From Lentimicrobiaceae bacterium (GTDB taxonomy: Bacteria > Bacteroidota > Bacteroidia > Bacteroidales > JAGNHN01), in contig JAGNHN010000039.1 of assembly GCA_018001695.1 (NCBI GenBank), forward strand, positions 1-34,185: a stretch of DNA of 34,185 nt, in the 5' to 3' direction. A program made the translations under genes and the position numbers. The notes beneath the pieces were generated by a model that had not been told where the DNA came from, searched no databases, and saw only the letters and a program-made list of their open reading frames with translations. Shown here piece after piece: positions 1-9,841 of the stretch. Position 1 is the stretch's first letter. Every line of letters begins with the position of its first letter.

Positions 1-123
1 TCCAACATGTTCAACACAAGCTAAATAGCAGACCAAGAAAAAAATTAGGATTTTTATCGCCTATGGAATTTTTATCACTATGTTTGTCTAATCAAAAAGT
101 TGCATTTATAACTTGAATTCAGT

Positions 124-759
124 TTATCGTTTTTTTTGGCTTGATAAATCCGGGCTTTGATCGAAAAACTGGCTCATCAGTTCCAGCCCTTTTGGGGTAC
201 AAAGCCCTCTGAAATATGGTAATGCGATGTTATGCAGATAGTCAATGTCCTGCGCTTTAAGACTGGCCAGACGCTCGCTGTGGTGTACCAGCGAGACCAT
301 CTCATGGATATAATGATCCACCATCTCAATCCAGAGATCTGAACGAAAGATACCTTCTTCCATGCCCTTTTCCAGTAACCTGTAGGAGGCTGAAAACTGC
401 TTCAGGTCTGCCTTGCAGGAAAAGAACTGGGCCTGGACCATCGGAAAGTACTTTTTGACATCCTCCACAAATACAGCAGGAAACTGGGCTCTGCGGGATT
501 TCTCATGCCGGATAATGGTGACCAGTGCCTCGATGACATTGGAAGTACCTGCAATGATCCCGAGTAAAGTCTTATGGTCCTCTGTCAGCATATACCGGAT
601 GCAAGCAATGACAAGGTCATCCTTATCCTTGAATATCTCGTAGATGGTCCTTTTAGATATAGACAGATCACTGGCCAGACTGTCCATGGTCACATTCCTT
701 ATCCCAAGAGACAGAAATAGCTCAGAGGCACGCTTCAATATCTTTTCTTTCGGTTCCAT
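124..759 (-). CDS. TetR/AcrR family transcriptional regulator
   Basis: This is a one-component DNA-binding repressor of the TetR/AcrR type, 211 aa, a typical family length. Residues about 5-55 form the N-terminal helix-turn-helix: an ILKRASELF helix, then VTMDSLASDLSISKRTIYEIFKDKDDL, split here as VTMDSLASDLSISK and RTIYEIFKDKDDL, which matches the family pattern in which the recognition helix ends in YxxFxxKxxL. The remaining 150 residues are the variable, all-helical ligand-binding and dimerisation part, so the inducer cannot be read from sequence. The ATG at 759 is the only start that keeps the whole DNA-binding domain. It is transcribed divergently from the giant secreted-protein gene across a 278-bp gap that holds a candidate operator, so autoregulation is likely; control of the neighbour is possible but unproven. 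The family call is secure and the target genes are unknown. Confidence 0.93.
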   Translation of the reverse strand: MEPKEKILKRASELFLSLGIRNVTMDSLASDLSISKRTIYEIFKDKDDLVIACIRYMLTEDHKTLLGIIAGTSNVIEALVTIIRHEKSRRAQFPAVFVEDVKKYFPMVQAQFFSCKADLKQFSASYRLLEKGMEEGIFRSDLWIEMVDHYIHEMVSLVHHSERLASLKAQDIDYLHNIALPYFRGLCTPKGLELMSQFFDQSPDLSSQKKR

Positions 760-776
760 GCTTGTAAATTGGAACG

Positions 777-784
777 CAAAACTA
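777..784 (-). promoter_or_regulatory. Possible -7 promoter element for the TetR gene
   Basis: On the minus strand this reads TAGTTTTG, an exact match to the Bacteroidota -7 consensus TAnnTTTG. It lies 17 bp upstream of the regulator's start and abuts the candidate operator. No convincing -33 TTTG is found at 19-21 bp, so the call is weak. Confidence 0.3.
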
Positions 785-812
785 GAAAACTATTTTGGTT
801 TTCTGGTTTTCT
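781..812. promoter_or_regulatory. Candidate TetR-type operator (inverted plus direct repeat)
   Basis: AGAAAAC (784-790) and GTTTTCT (798-804) form an inverted repeat with a 7-bp spacer, 21 bp in total, a size common for TetR-family operators. The right arm recurs at once: GGTTTTCT is present twice in tandem (797-804 and 805-812). The site lies 25 bp upstream of the regulator's ATG, where bound protein would block its own transcription. The role is inferred from position and symmetry only. Confidence 0.5.
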
Positions 813-1037
813 GTTTAATTATTTTTAAGAAAATGTGCAGAATTCCTGGTGATGGATATTCAGCGATCAATGATATGTGACGGATATAAGTGGGAAGAGT
901 TACAGCCTGGTCGAAAAAAATTCAGGTCCCCTCCGCAGGGGGTCTTAAAAATATTGATTATGGCTTGATATTTTTATAACTTTATGGAAAAGAACTGATT
1001 CCGTATCATTCAGCAATACCTGACTCATCTCCCGATC

Positions 1038-4000
1038 ATGAAGATCTCCCACTGTTCAAGGTCATCCCTTCCAAGATGCATTGCTATCTGGATCCTTCTG
1101 CTTCCCGCCTTTCTGATAGCACAGGAGATTCCACAACATTCGCGGAACAGGGCTGTTTCGCAAGTGCAAACAATGCTTCCGGCCATCCGGGATCTCTGCA
1201 GTGAACTGGACCTGCAACTGACCCGTTTTCAGGAAGCCTCGCAAACGTGGGAGCATAAACTGAGTCCTGCACAACAACAAAACCTTCAGGCCCTATCGCT
1301 CAAGCTGAAACCGACCAGCAATGCGGGCTTCTTTTTCATCTACAAAGGCCGGGAAGGACTGCTCCGCCTGGTTTCCTTCATGGTCTACTATGAGCCCGGC
1401 AACTACGCCAACACCAAAGTCTGGCTGCTCCCACCCCCCCTGGCATTGAACACCGGGATCGAATACGCCAAAGGGTTTAAGCCCGATGAAACGCCCCTGA
1501 TCTTCGCTGACGGGATCTTTGAAGAAGTGCTTCTTCTCTATAGGGAGACGAAGCCTTTTTATCTCATTGGGATTGATTGCACTATCAAACCGCCCAAGAT
1601 TGGAGGTCTGTCATACATCGGTCCGCTGGTCTTTACCGAAATCGATGATTTTACCATGATGGCGAACTGCAAGCTCACCGGGGCATCCTCCCCCATGGGA
1701 CCTGCCGTGTACATCGCAGGCGGAAATATGCTGTTCATGGCCAATGAAATCATCGGGAATACGGCTACCCTCATGGGAGGAGGGGTCTGCTGTGCCAGCA
1801 TGGACAGTACCGCTACCCCGATGCTCATCGGGAACCGTATCTCCCGGAATACAGCCCCCAAAGGCGGAGGGATTGCCTTCAACAAAGACAACGGGACCCT
1901 GGCTGCCATGAACATTGTGACCGATAATACCGCACAGGAAGCAGGAGGCGGCATTTTCCTAGATGCCGCCAGATCCTATATCCTCGGGAATTATGTCTTT
2001 CAAAATCAAACATCTAACCATCCATCTCACGGAGGTGGCATCTACCTGCATGTCCCTAAAACGGCCATCCTGACCGGGAATTTTATTATAAACAACACAA
2101 CAACCGGCAATGGAGCCGGTATCTACGTCAGGGGCGACGGACCTGCCCTGCCCAATTTCAGCGCCATCGGACTGAACTATATCGCCGGGAATACCAGCCC
2201 GCTCAACGGGGGTGGCATCGCCATGGAAAACGAGGCCAATGTGGTCTTTCTGGGTAACATCGTACTGAATAATACCGCTTTAAATGGTGCCGGATTATGG
2301 TGCCGGCAAATGAATGCCGGCATCCTGGCCAATACCATCAGCGGTAACAGTGCGGGCGACACCCTGCAACCCGGACTTGGCGGAGGGATCTGGATGGATG
2401 AGGTGAAGGGGAGCGTGTCGGCCAACACCATCCAGGGCAACCATGCGCATTCCGGTGCCGGGATCTTCTACTCATCCCCAGCCAAGCAAGCCGGAGACTA
2501 CCCCGTCTTTGCTCTGAATAAGATATCCAACAACGCGGCTGTGTGGGGCGCCGGCTGCTACCTGATGGGGGATAACCAACCGGAATTCCTGATGAATTCT
2601 GTGTTCCGGAATACGGCAGACAGCTCGGGTGCCGGTTTCTTCCTCATCGATGGCACGGATGCCCGCTTTCAGGGTAACAATATCTATGGCAATACCTGCG
2701 CCCTGAAAGGTGCCGGAATGTACTGCCATGGAAGCGGTACACAGCCTTCCGTCAAAGCCGGCAATACCTTTCAGAACAATACGGCCCTTTTGGGTGGGGG
2801 GCTGTATTATACGCAGGGAAGCCTGCCCGGTATTGAAGGAAACCGGTTCTACAACAACAAAGCCTTACAGGGAGGGGGCATTTATTGCCATGAGAACGGG
2901 GGACTGATCAAGGACAATAGTTTTGATTGGAACAAGGCGGCTGACAAAGGCGGTGCGGTCTTTGTCTGCCCCGGCATGTCGCCCGTTATCGCGGCCAACC
3001 GCTTCGAACGCAATATCGGCGGCCATATCAGCAGCAAGCAGGCGGGAGATGCCCTGGCAGGCGATGGCGCCAAATACACGGGGCGGGGTGGAGCAGTATA
3101 CACCGCCGGAGCCGGAGCCAACCCGCAGATCTCGGAGAATTTCTTTAAATGGAATGTAACCCACCAGGGTCATGGCGGCACCGTCGCGGTGGAAGATGCT
3201 TCCCAGTCTTTGATGCATGACAATACCTATGAGGCCAATATCGCAGGCTACCTCACGAAAGATGCCGGCCTGGGCGGCGCGGTCTTTGTCTCCGCCAGTG
3301 ATATCAGCCTGCGCAGGGAGTGGTTCCTGCAGAACATGGCCTTTCATGGCGGCGCCCTGGCCGTGGTGGACGGTGCCCTGGATTCCATCATCGATGCCAC
3401 TTTTCTTATCAATATTGCCGATAAAGACTCAGCCGGGACAGGCATGGGTGGCGCCTGCTATGTAATGGGCACAGGAACGGACGTCGTTATGGGAACGCCT
3501 TATGAACCCTGTTTCTTCAAATACAATACCGCTTCCCTGGGTGGTGCCCTGGCCGGCGACGGAGAGGCCTTCCTCTGGGTTCAGTCCGACACCTTCCTGC
3601 ATAACCAGGCTGGTTATTTCACCGGGGAAGGCGAAGGCGGTGCCATCCTGCTTTGCAATCAGGCCGGCGGCAGTATCGGTGGCAATGGCCCCGATAGCTT
3701 GGGAAATGTCTTTTCTGGAAATACGGCCGGCCTGCCAGCCCATCCCGGCCTGGCCAACGGGGGCGCAGTGGCCCTGCTGTCGGCAGCCAGAGGGGAGATA
3801 AAGGGCAACTACTTCGTCGATCACAATGCTGCCAGCCGCTCCGGAGGTGCCGTCTTCCTGATGGGAACGGGAGTCCTAGCTGAAGTAGGCGGCGAAAACG
3901 AGGATGAGATCATCCGTTATCCATTCCAACACCTGATGCGGGGCAATATCATCAGGAATAACAACAATGCCAAAGTGTTCCAGATCGAAATGCCGGTCAT

Positions 4001-7000
4001 TCCCTGGCCCATAGACTCCCTCTCCTTTCCCGATACCCTCACCTTAGATTCCCTGGTCACCACACCGGTCTTCCCGGACACGGTGCCTACCTATGTCAGC
4101 AAGCCGCTTGCATCTATTCCCAGGATAGTAACGGTGGAAGATGATCCCTGCAATGGACTCAACCACTTTGCCTATATCACCCAGGGCAGGGGCGGCGTCC
4201 TGGTGTCTTCGATCAGCAATTTTATGAATCCCATTGCAACGGATACCCTTGTCAGCCAGGATTATACGTATGACCTCTGCCGCTGGGACAGCCTGCTCTT
4301 CGTGGCCGACGGCGCCGCTGGCATCCGTGTCTTCAACCTCACTCCGCTCTGCACCTCAGGCGCAACGCCGGTCTATAGTCATTCATATGTCCTCAATACA
4401 GATGCCATTAAGGTCTGCATCGACCCCTTGCAAGGGATACTGTTCGTCCTGGGTTCCGATTCCCTGCTCTATGCATTTCGTTCGCTACCCGGTCAACTGC
4501 TTCCCCTGGATACCCTGGCGCCGCCATCAGGCGGGCTTTTCTCAGACATCAGGTCTGCTAATGGCTTCCTTTATGCCATCCTTTCACATGGGCCATTCTC
4601 GGAGTTCCTGATACTTGAAATCACACCATTTGGATTGAGTCCGCTTAGTACCTATATGGTTGATGGCCTCGTCACTGCCGTGGATGTATGCTGCAACCAG
4701 GCTTTGCTGGCCACCTGGTTTGAATTGGGTGGACAGCATTATGGTGCCCTGAAAGCCCTGGATATCACCAATCCCTTTATGATCTCGGAAATGGCCGGGA
4801 TCCCGTCCTTCCTCGAACTGGATGCCTACTACGGCGCGGTGGCCCTGAATGGTCCCTATATTCATCTAGGCACCAACAAAGGACTGGTTTCCTATTTCCT
4901 GCCCTCAGGCATGTTCGAAGTCTTCCTGATGGAAAACCCCGTCCGTGACCTGGAGGTGGCCGGACTCGAACTCCTCATCTCCAATGGCGATCCGGCCCTG
5001 CAACTTTATTCCCCCGTCACGGGGATGCCCATGGGTACCCTGGCTGGTATGGTGATGACCGACACCCTGCACTGCCCCTGGCCCTCCTATGCCGATCTGC
5101 CCCCCGACAGCGTCTGGAGACCGTCGTTTCCACCTCTGCCCGATACGCTCTTCGTCATGAACGACACCCTCCTGGCCGCACAAGGCATGAAATGGGCTGC
5201 CGGCAAGGCATCCACCCTGCTTCTGAAAGGTCTGAAAACGGGACGGGATACGGTTCTTCTGCCTTTACCAGATTCCATCATCACCATGCATGGCGGTTTC
5301 CTGGCTGTGGAAGACACTGCCAACGCCCGCGTCCGGGGCAACCTCATCGGTGGTAAGGCTTATGAAGATGCCAACACTGCTTCCCACTTCGGAGGGGCCA
5401 TATCGGTGCTGAATGCCGGCGATACGGTCCTCATCGGACAGGATGATGATCCGAACAGCCCGGCACATTATGCCAATTACATCCAGGGCAACATCGCCAG
5501 ATGGGGGGGAGGCATTGCGCTCCTGCATCACCAGGCCTCTCCTGTCCTCATCACGAACAATTACCTCGGCGGGCATGAGAAGCTGGAAGGGAACCTCGCC
5601 AGGGTCTGGGGCGGCGGCATCATGGCCCAGGATGCCCGCCTAGAAGTGCTACACAACCGGATCATCCGCAATTATGCCGGCTTCGACAGCATCCCGGCCG
5701 ACACGGTGTTTGGCTTTGGAGGCGGGATAGCCTTGTTATATGCTGAAGCAGATATTCAGGAGAACTGGATCATCCGCAACACCGCCACGGGCAATGGGGG
5801 CGGTATTGGAATCATGCTGGGCCAGGGCCGTGTGTCGCTGCAGCACAATACCCTAACCGAGAACAACGGTCTCAGCAATCTGGAGCCCCGCGCCCCGGTG
5901 GAGCAGAACAGGATGAAATATGACCGGCCCATTCCCGGCCTGGGCGACGAGCTCTTCCTGAGCAAATTCCTGAAAGGCAGCGCTCTCCAGGATTCCTGTC
6001 TGATACGGTATAATATCCTCGACCACTTCGGCAGCTTTGAGGCCGCCGCCGTCTATGGCGACACCGCCTTGTGGCAGGATACCAGCCTTTTGCGGATGGA
6101 GCACAACCTCCTGCATTCCATGATCGGGAAGACCGGCCGGGGCGCCTTCTCCGCTCCGGTCTACCTCGACCACAACATCCTCGCCGGCCCCTTGTACACC
6201 GATGTCTTGGGTGGAAATTACAGCCTGTCCACGGGCAGTGCACACCCCTGGGCCGGCTGGAACCCCGCCAGCGCGGCGGGTATCATGGGGAACGACACCC
6301 TCAGGGTGCCCGGTGACTATGCCAGACTGACGGCAGCGCTGCTCGCTGCCCGTCCTGGGGACCGTATCCTGGTGGCCCGGCATTACAATAGCAGCCAGGA
6401 TAGCCTCCCCATCCGGATCCCGTCCGCCGTGGCAGTCACCGGAATGGCATTTGGCGATACCCTGGATCTCAACATCACCGACAGCACCCTGATCCTGGGT
6501 CGCGGACCTGCGTCCCCCGTGGTGCTGCTCGACAGCACCCACCCGCGTACCTTGCTGGCCGGACTCAAGATAGCAGGCGGTGGGAGGGGGCTTGCACTCT
6601 CCGCCGCTGAAGGCTACCTCTTAGCCAATATCCTCTGCGACAACGACAGCCTTGACCTCAGCATGGTGTTTCGCGAAACGGGACCTTTTGCATTCCGTGA
6701 CAGGGTCGTGATGGATCATAACACCCTTACGCGCAGACCTTTGGTGGTGTATGAGAACAGCGGGGAGCATGCGGAAGCCTATGCCGCCGGCGATAAGACG
6801 CGTATCCTTCCCGGACCGGTAATGAGCTATAATATCATGGATCTCGGAAGCAGGCTGTCGCGCTTTGCACTCGCAACCTACCCCCTGCATCCATTGCTGG
6901 CCATCGGTTTTGAGATGAACGATGTGTTTGGGCTCCTTCAGGACACGGTTCCGGATGACCTGAGTACCTATGATACTCTATGGGCCGTGCCTTCCAGCGT

Positions 7001-8933
7001 CCGCCAGGTCTCAGCCTACCCCCTGTTTACTGCTCCGGCCTCCCGCAACTTCCACCTGGAGCGCGGGTCGCCCTGCCTGCTTGGACTGGATACCCTCTAC
7101 TGCATCGTCCAGGACGGCCAGTGCCTCATCGGTTTTGATTCCGCCTGCATCGTCCCCATCGCCATCATCGCGGGCACCGATACCTTGTATGATACCCTGT
7201 GGCAATGCCTGTACAGTTGGGACACCACCCTGTACACCCATCTGATCGGTGCCCAGTATGCCAACTTAACCGTTGACTTTAAGGCAGATACCTGCGCCGG
7301 CTGCGTACCGCTCACCATCACCCTATTCCCGGATGTGTATTATGCCGACCGCGTGGACAGCCTGAACCTGACCTGGGTAGTGGGCAGCGATACCCTTTAC
7401 GGTGACACCCTCAGCCTGCCGTTCACGGCTGCGGGGACCTATGACGTCGCATTGTATGCACGGGGCCGCTACTCCGGCGTCGGCCTGAGCAGGAAGGATT
7501 ACCTGACCTTGCATGCCCCTCCCACGGTATTTGCCGGCAAAGATACTTTGATCCTTCAAGGCGATACCATCCAGCTCCAGGCCCAGGTAACAGGCGGCAG
7601 TCCACCGCTACAGCATAGTTGGATGCCGATGGAGGGACTAGGGAATCCCCTGGATCCTGCCACCAGCGCCTACCCCGATTCGTCCACCGCCTACCGCATC
7701 CTGGTCACGGATACCCATGGTTGTGCTGCCCTGGACACCCTCCTGATCCGTGTTCAGCAGGGCTATATGAGCCTGCGGGGCCGGGTTTATTACCTGAACC
7801 AGGACAGCACCCCCCTCACCGCCGGTTGGGTCACCATTATACCCTTGCAGAAAAGCCAGGCAGATTCCGTCGCCCTCGATTCGCTTGGCGTATTTGGATT
7901 TGACAGCCTGGTCGGCGATCATGCCGTGACCCTCCGGGTGGAGGTGCCCTTTGGTGGTATCAATGCCGCAGATGCCCTGATGGTGGCGCAGCATTTTGCC
8001 GACATCATCACCCTCGGCGGCTTGCACAAGACCGCCGGCGATGTGGATGCCAGCCACTTCCTCAATGCAGTGGATGCATTGTTAATCCTGAGAAGGTTTT
8101 GCCTGTTACAGCAGGACTTCCCGGCAGGCGACTGGGCGATACCCGGCCTGCCCCTGATCCTGGCGGGCCGCGACAGCCTGGTAGAACTCCCCGTGGGCGT
8201 ATTGTGCACCGGCGACGTCAATGCCTCCTATCAACCTGGCGCCAAAGAGAAGGCGGGGCCGCTGTTGCAGGCCGGCCCGGCTCGCCCCAATTACCCGGCC
8301 CACAGCCTGATTCTGGAAGTTGTCCACCCAATGGATGTTGGCTCCTTCAGCCTGATCCTCAGTCTGGAAGAGCGGCCCTGGGCTGTGCGGGCGGTGATGG
8401 TGCCCGGTTCGGCCAGCCCGGCCGTTTATCATGTGGTGGACCACACCCTTTATATCGCCTGGTATGATGTCAATCCCAGGGATTTGCAGGCTGGTGATCC
8501 CCTGGTGCACATCCTGCTGGATCCCCTGGTGTACCAGGATGCCCCGGCCCTGAGGCTGAGCGCCGGTCCGGGCAGCCTGATCTCTGATGCCCAGGCTGCT
8601 ATTGTCCCTGACCAGTCCCTAAGGTATTGCTGGCAGGAGGCTGCGGCGCCGCCCCACTTCTGGTTGGGGCAGAATTTCCCAAATCCCTGCCAAGGTAGTA
8701 CCGCGATTGACTACATCCTGCCCGTAAAGGGCCTGGTTCGCTTCAGCGTAAGCGATGTGCTGGGCCGGGTGTGGTTTGAGACCGGAGAAGGCATACAGCA
8801 GTCCGGCGCCCACCGGCTCCAGCTCGACACCCGGCACTGGCCCGCGGGCGTGTATCTCTACCGGCTCCGCCATACCGGCCCTGCAGCAACACATACAGCT
8901 GTAGGGAGGATGATCGTAGGCAGCAGGAAATGA
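1038..8933 (+). CDS. Giant secreted beta-helix/PKD/dockerin-like mosaic protein with T9SS tail
   Basis: This 2631-aa protein is exported and probably anchored at the cell surface. Residues 1-28 are a signal peptide (hydrophobic core ending AFLIA, cleavage before QEIPQ). Residues about 220-985 are imperfect parallel beta-helix turns rich in GGGI/GGAV and FxxN or NTA motifs, like the Pmp/polymorphic-adhesin repeat style. Residues about 1035-1340 look like a beta-propeller of LVIVD type (VADGAAGIRVFNL). Further beta-helix turns follow at about 1418-1610 and 1760-1940. PKD/Ig-like segments lie near 2080-2240, a carboxypeptidase-regulatory-like segment near 2244, and dockerin-like loops at about 2304-2355 (GDVDASHFLNAVDALLILRR). 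A T9SS type A sorting domain fills 2541-2631, from GQNFPNP to PAGVYLYRL. Its GC-rich codon use contrasts with the AT-rich island downstream. Adhesion or polysaccharide binding is likely but unproven; no catalytic motif is recognised. Confidence 0.9.
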   Translation: MKISHCSRSSLPRCIAIWILLLPAFLIAQEIPQHSRNRAVSQVQTMLPAIRDLCSELDLQLTRFQEASQTWEHKLSPAQQQNLQALSLKLKPTSNAGFFFIYKGREGLLRLVSFMVYYEPGNYANTKVWLLPPPLALNTGIEYAKGFKPDETPLIFADGIFEEVLLLYRETKPFYLIGIDCTIKPPKIGGLSYIGPLVFTEIDDFTMMANCKLTGASSPMGPAVYIAGGNMLFMANEIIGNTATLMGGGVCCASMDSTATPMLIGNRISRNTAPKGGGIAFNKDNGTLAAMNIVTDNTAQEAGGGIFLDAARSYILGNYVFQNQTSNHPSHGGGIYLHVPKTAILTGNFIINNTTTGNGAGIYVRGDGPALPNFSAIGLNYIAGNTSPLNGGGIAMENEANVVFLGNIVLNNTALNGAGLWCRQMNAGILANTISGNSAGDTLQPGLGGGIWMDEVKGSVSANTIQGNHAHSGAGIFYSSPAKQAGDYPVFALNKISNNAAVWGAGCYLMGDNQPEFLMNSVFRNTADSSGAGFFLIDGTDARFQGNNIYGNTCALKGAGMYCHGSGTQPSVKAGNTFQNNTALLGGGLYYTQGSLPGIEGNRFYNNKALQGGGIYCHENGGLIKDNSFDWNKAADKGGAVFVCPGMSPVIAANRFERNIGGHISSKQAGDALAGDGAKYTGRGGAVYTAGAGANPQISENFFKWNVTHQGHGGTVAVEDASQSLMHDNTYEANIAGYLTKDAGLGGAVFVSASDISLRREWFLQNMAFHGGALAVVDGALDSIIDATFLINIADKDSAGTGMGGACYVMGTGTDVVMGTPYEPCFFKYNTASLGGALAGDGEAFLWVQSDTFLHNQAGYFTGEGEGGAILLCNQAGGSIGGNGPDSLGNVFSGNTAGLPAHPGLANGGAVALLSAARGEIKGNYFVDHNAASRSGGAVFLMGTGVLAEVGGENEDEIIRYPFQHLMRGNIIRNNNNAKVFQIEMPVIPWPIDSLSFPDTLTLDSLVTTPVFPDTVPTYVSKPLASIPRIVTVEDDPCNGLNHFAYITQGRGGVLVSSISNFMNPIATDTLVSQDYTYDLCRWDSLLFVADGAAGIRVFNLTPLCTSGATPVYSHSYVLNTDAIKVCIDPLQGILFVLGSDSLLYAFRSLPGQLLPLDTLAPPSGGLFSDIRSANGFLYAILSHGPFSEFLILEITPFGLSPLSTYMVDGLVTAVDVCCNQALLATWFELGGQHYGALKALDITNPFMISEMAGIPSFLELDAYYGAVALNGPYIHLGTNKGLVSYFLPSGMFEVFLMENPVRDLEVAGLELLISNGDPALQLYSPVTGMPMGTLAGMVMTDTLHCPWPSYADLPPDSVWRPSFPPLPDTLFVMNDTLLAAQGMKWAAGKASTLLLKGLKTGRDTVLLPLPDSIITMHGGFLAVEDTANARVRGNLIGGKAYEDANTASHFGGAISVLNAGDTVLIGQDDDPNSPAHYANYIQGNIARWGGGIALLHHQASPVLITNNYLGGHEKLEGNLARVWGGGIMAQDARLEVLHNRIIRNYAGFDSIPADTVFGFGGGIALLYAEADIQENWIIRNTATGNGGGIGIMLGQGRVSLQHNTLTENNGLSNLEPRAPVEQNRMKYDRPIPGLGDELFLSKFLKGSALQDSCLIRYNILDHFGSFEAAAVYGDTALWQDTSLLRMEHNLLHSMIGKTGRGAFSAPVYLDHNILAGPLYTDVLGGNYSLSTGSAHPWAGWNPASAAGIMGNDTLRVPGDYARLTAALLAARPGDRILVARHYNSSQDSLPIRIPSAVAVTGMAFGDTLDLNITDSTLILGRGPASPVVLLDSTHPRTLLAGLKIAGGGRGLALSAAEGYLLANILCDNDSLDLSMVFRETGPFAFRDRVVMDHNTLTRRPLVVYENSGEHAEAYAAGDKTRILPGPVMSYNIMDLGSRLSRFALATYPLHPLLAIGFEMNDVFGLLQDTVPDDLSTYDTLWAVPSSVRQVSAYPLFTAPASRNFHLERGSPCLLGLDTLYCIVQDGQCLIGFDSACIVPIAIIAGTDTLYDTLWQCLYSWDTTLYTHLIGAQYANLTVDFKADTCAGCVPLTITLFPDVYYADRVDSLNLTWVVGSDTLYGDTLSLPFTAAGTYDVALYARGRYSGVGLSRKDYLTLHAPPTVFAGKDTLILQGDTIQLQAQVTGGSPPLQHSWMPMEGLGNPLDPATSAYPDSSTAYRILVTDTHGCAALDTLLIRVQQGYMSLRGRVYYLNQDSTPLTAGWVTIIPLQKSQADSVALDSLGVFGFDSLVGDHAVTLRVEVPFGGINAADALMVAQHFADIITLGGLHKTAGDVDASHFLNAVDALLILRRFCLLQQDFPAGDWAIPGLPLILAGRDSLVELPVGVLCTGDVNASYQPGAKEKAGPLLQAGPARPNYPAHSLILEVVHPMDVGSFSLILSLEERPWAVRAVMVPGSASPAVYHVVDHTLYIAWYDVNPRDLQAGDPLVHILLDPLVYQDAPALRLSAGPGSLISDAQAAIVPDQSLRYCWQEAAAPPHFWLGQNFPNPCQGSTAIDYILPVKGLVRFSVSDVLGRVWFETGEGIQQSGAHRLQLDTRHWPAGVYLYRLRHTGPAATHTAVGRMIVGSRK

Positions 8934-9110
8934 AAAGTTGGATAACGTCAGAAACCAGGTGGGGTGCGAGGAAAGGGGAAGAACATTTGCCATAAGTCGA
9001 TTTCGAAAAGTTGTGGTGCGTTTTCAAGTACACTTTATGTGTGTATAAGAGCATATTGATTCCCACTAGGATTTTTTTGGTTTATGCTACCAGAAAATGA
9101 AAAGGTATCT

Positions 9111-9133
9111 TACATTTGTATCCAAGTGAATAC
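9111..9133 (+). promoter_or_regulatory. Putative promoter and operator of the HigBA-like module
   Basis: TACATTTG at 9111-9118 matches the Bacteroidota -7 element TAnnTTTG, 25 bp before the toxin ATG. It overlaps a dyad, GTAT (9118-9121) and ATAC (9130-9133) with 8 bp between, inside a longer imperfect symmetry (TACATTTGTAT versus ATACATTGTA). Overlap of promoter and dyad is what autorepression by the downstream antitoxin would need. No clear -33 element is seen. Confidence 0.45.
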
Positions 9134-9143
9134 ATTGTAATGG

Positions 9144-9443
9144 ATGTATAGAATTGAAAAGACCGCCGAATTTGATAAATGGCTGAGAAAGCTTAAAGAC
9201 TTACGAGCCAAAGCTATAATATTGTTTCGCATTCAAAAAATGGAGAGTGATGAACACTTTGGTGATTGCGAACCTGTTGGAAACGGTATATGGGAATTGA
9301 AAGTGGATTATGCCAAAGGTTACAGGGTATATTATAAGGAATCGGACGGAAAAATCATTATTTTACTCCTTGGTGGAGATAAGTCATCGCAGCAGAGAGA
9401 TATTGAGAAGGCAAAAGATGTTTTAAAACGCATAAGAAGATAA
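9144..9443 (+). CDS. Toxin of type II TA module, RelE/ParE superfamily (HigB/Gp49-like)
   Basis: This 99-aa basic protein matches the phage Gp49/HigB-like killer family (PF05973 type; the usual length is about 95-115 aa). Recognisable features are the N-terminal YRIEKTAEFDKWLRKLKD, the central GIWELKVDYAKGYRVYY core typical of the RelE fold, the LLLGGDKSSQQRDIEKA turn with conserved Lys and Gln, and a basic C-terminal helix. Relatives cleave mRNA, often on the ribosome; this activity is inferred. It is the first gene of a two-gene operon, 4 bp ahead of the antitoxin, the toxin-first order that marks HigBA-type pairs. An ATG at 9140 in another frame goes nowhere, so the start at 9144 is the sensible one. 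The module is markedly AT-richer than the preceding giant gene, consistent with acquisition by transfer. Confidence 0.9.
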   Translation: MYRIEKTAEFDKWLRKLKDLRAKAIILFRIQKMESDEHFGDCEPVGNGIWELKVDYAKGYRVYYKESDGKIIILLLGGDKSSQQRDIEKAKDVLKRIRR

Positions 9444-9447
9444 AGAA

Positions 9448-9732
9448 ATGGAAGCTTCAAGATTTGATATCGCTGACTATTTGGATAGTAACGAGATGAT
9501 TGCCGAATATCTTAACACTGTTTTGGCAGAAGGAAACGAATCCGATGTTATTACAGCAATTGGACATATTGCGAAATCAATCGGGATGACCAAAATTGCG
9601 AGCGAAACCGGATTAAGCCGTCCGAGTTTATACAAAGCGTTGTCGGCTGGAGCCAAGCCTCAGTTTGATACCATTATGAAAGTATTAAAAGCAATTGGCG
9701 GACAACTGCAAATTAATCCAATGACAACGTGA
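9448..9732 (+). CDS. Antitoxin of type II TA module, HigA-like HTH protein
   Basis: This 94-aa antitoxin should bind and neutralise the toxin encoded 4 bp upstream and, through its DNA-binding domain, repress the operon. The N-terminal part (RFDIADYLDSNEMIAEYLNTVL) is the short segment characteristic of the HigA-like addiction-module antidote family that pairs with Gp49-like killers. Residues about 45-85 are a Cro/CI-type helix-turn-helix: IAKSIGMTKIASETGLSRP, then SLYKALSAGAKPQFDTIMKV. The length is usual for the family and the gene looks complete. The pairing is supported by the very tight spacing, the shared AT-rich composition and the known family partnership. A dyad over the upstream promoter (9118-9133) is its likely operator. 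Confidence in the family is high; the binding site is inferred. Confidence 0.9.
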   Translation: MEASRFDIADYLDSNEMIAEYLNTVLAEGNESDVITAIGHIAKSIGMTKIASETGLSRPSLYKALSAGAKPQFDTIMKVLKAIGGQLQINPMTT

Positions 9733-9841
9733 GGAAAAATGAACGACAATCAATCGTAGCCACGCGTTTCATATCCACATCCGTTATGGTTGTATGTAAG
9801 GAGGGTGTGAAGAATTTTGTGGAGAGTGTAAATCCAAAACT

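Noticed and set aside
928..941. Small hairpin CCCCT/AGGGG upstream of the giant gene, considered as a terminator or riboswitch stem.
   Set aside because: The 5-bp stem is too short to support a call, and there is no T run or wider conserved structure.
1062..8993. Many long open frames on both strands inside the giant gene.
   Set aside because: They are shadows produced by the GC-rich, repetitive coding sequence. Their translations are low-complexity or Pro/Arg/Gly-rich and have no start context or family features, while the 2631-aa frame has a signal peptide, ordered domains and a T9SS tail.
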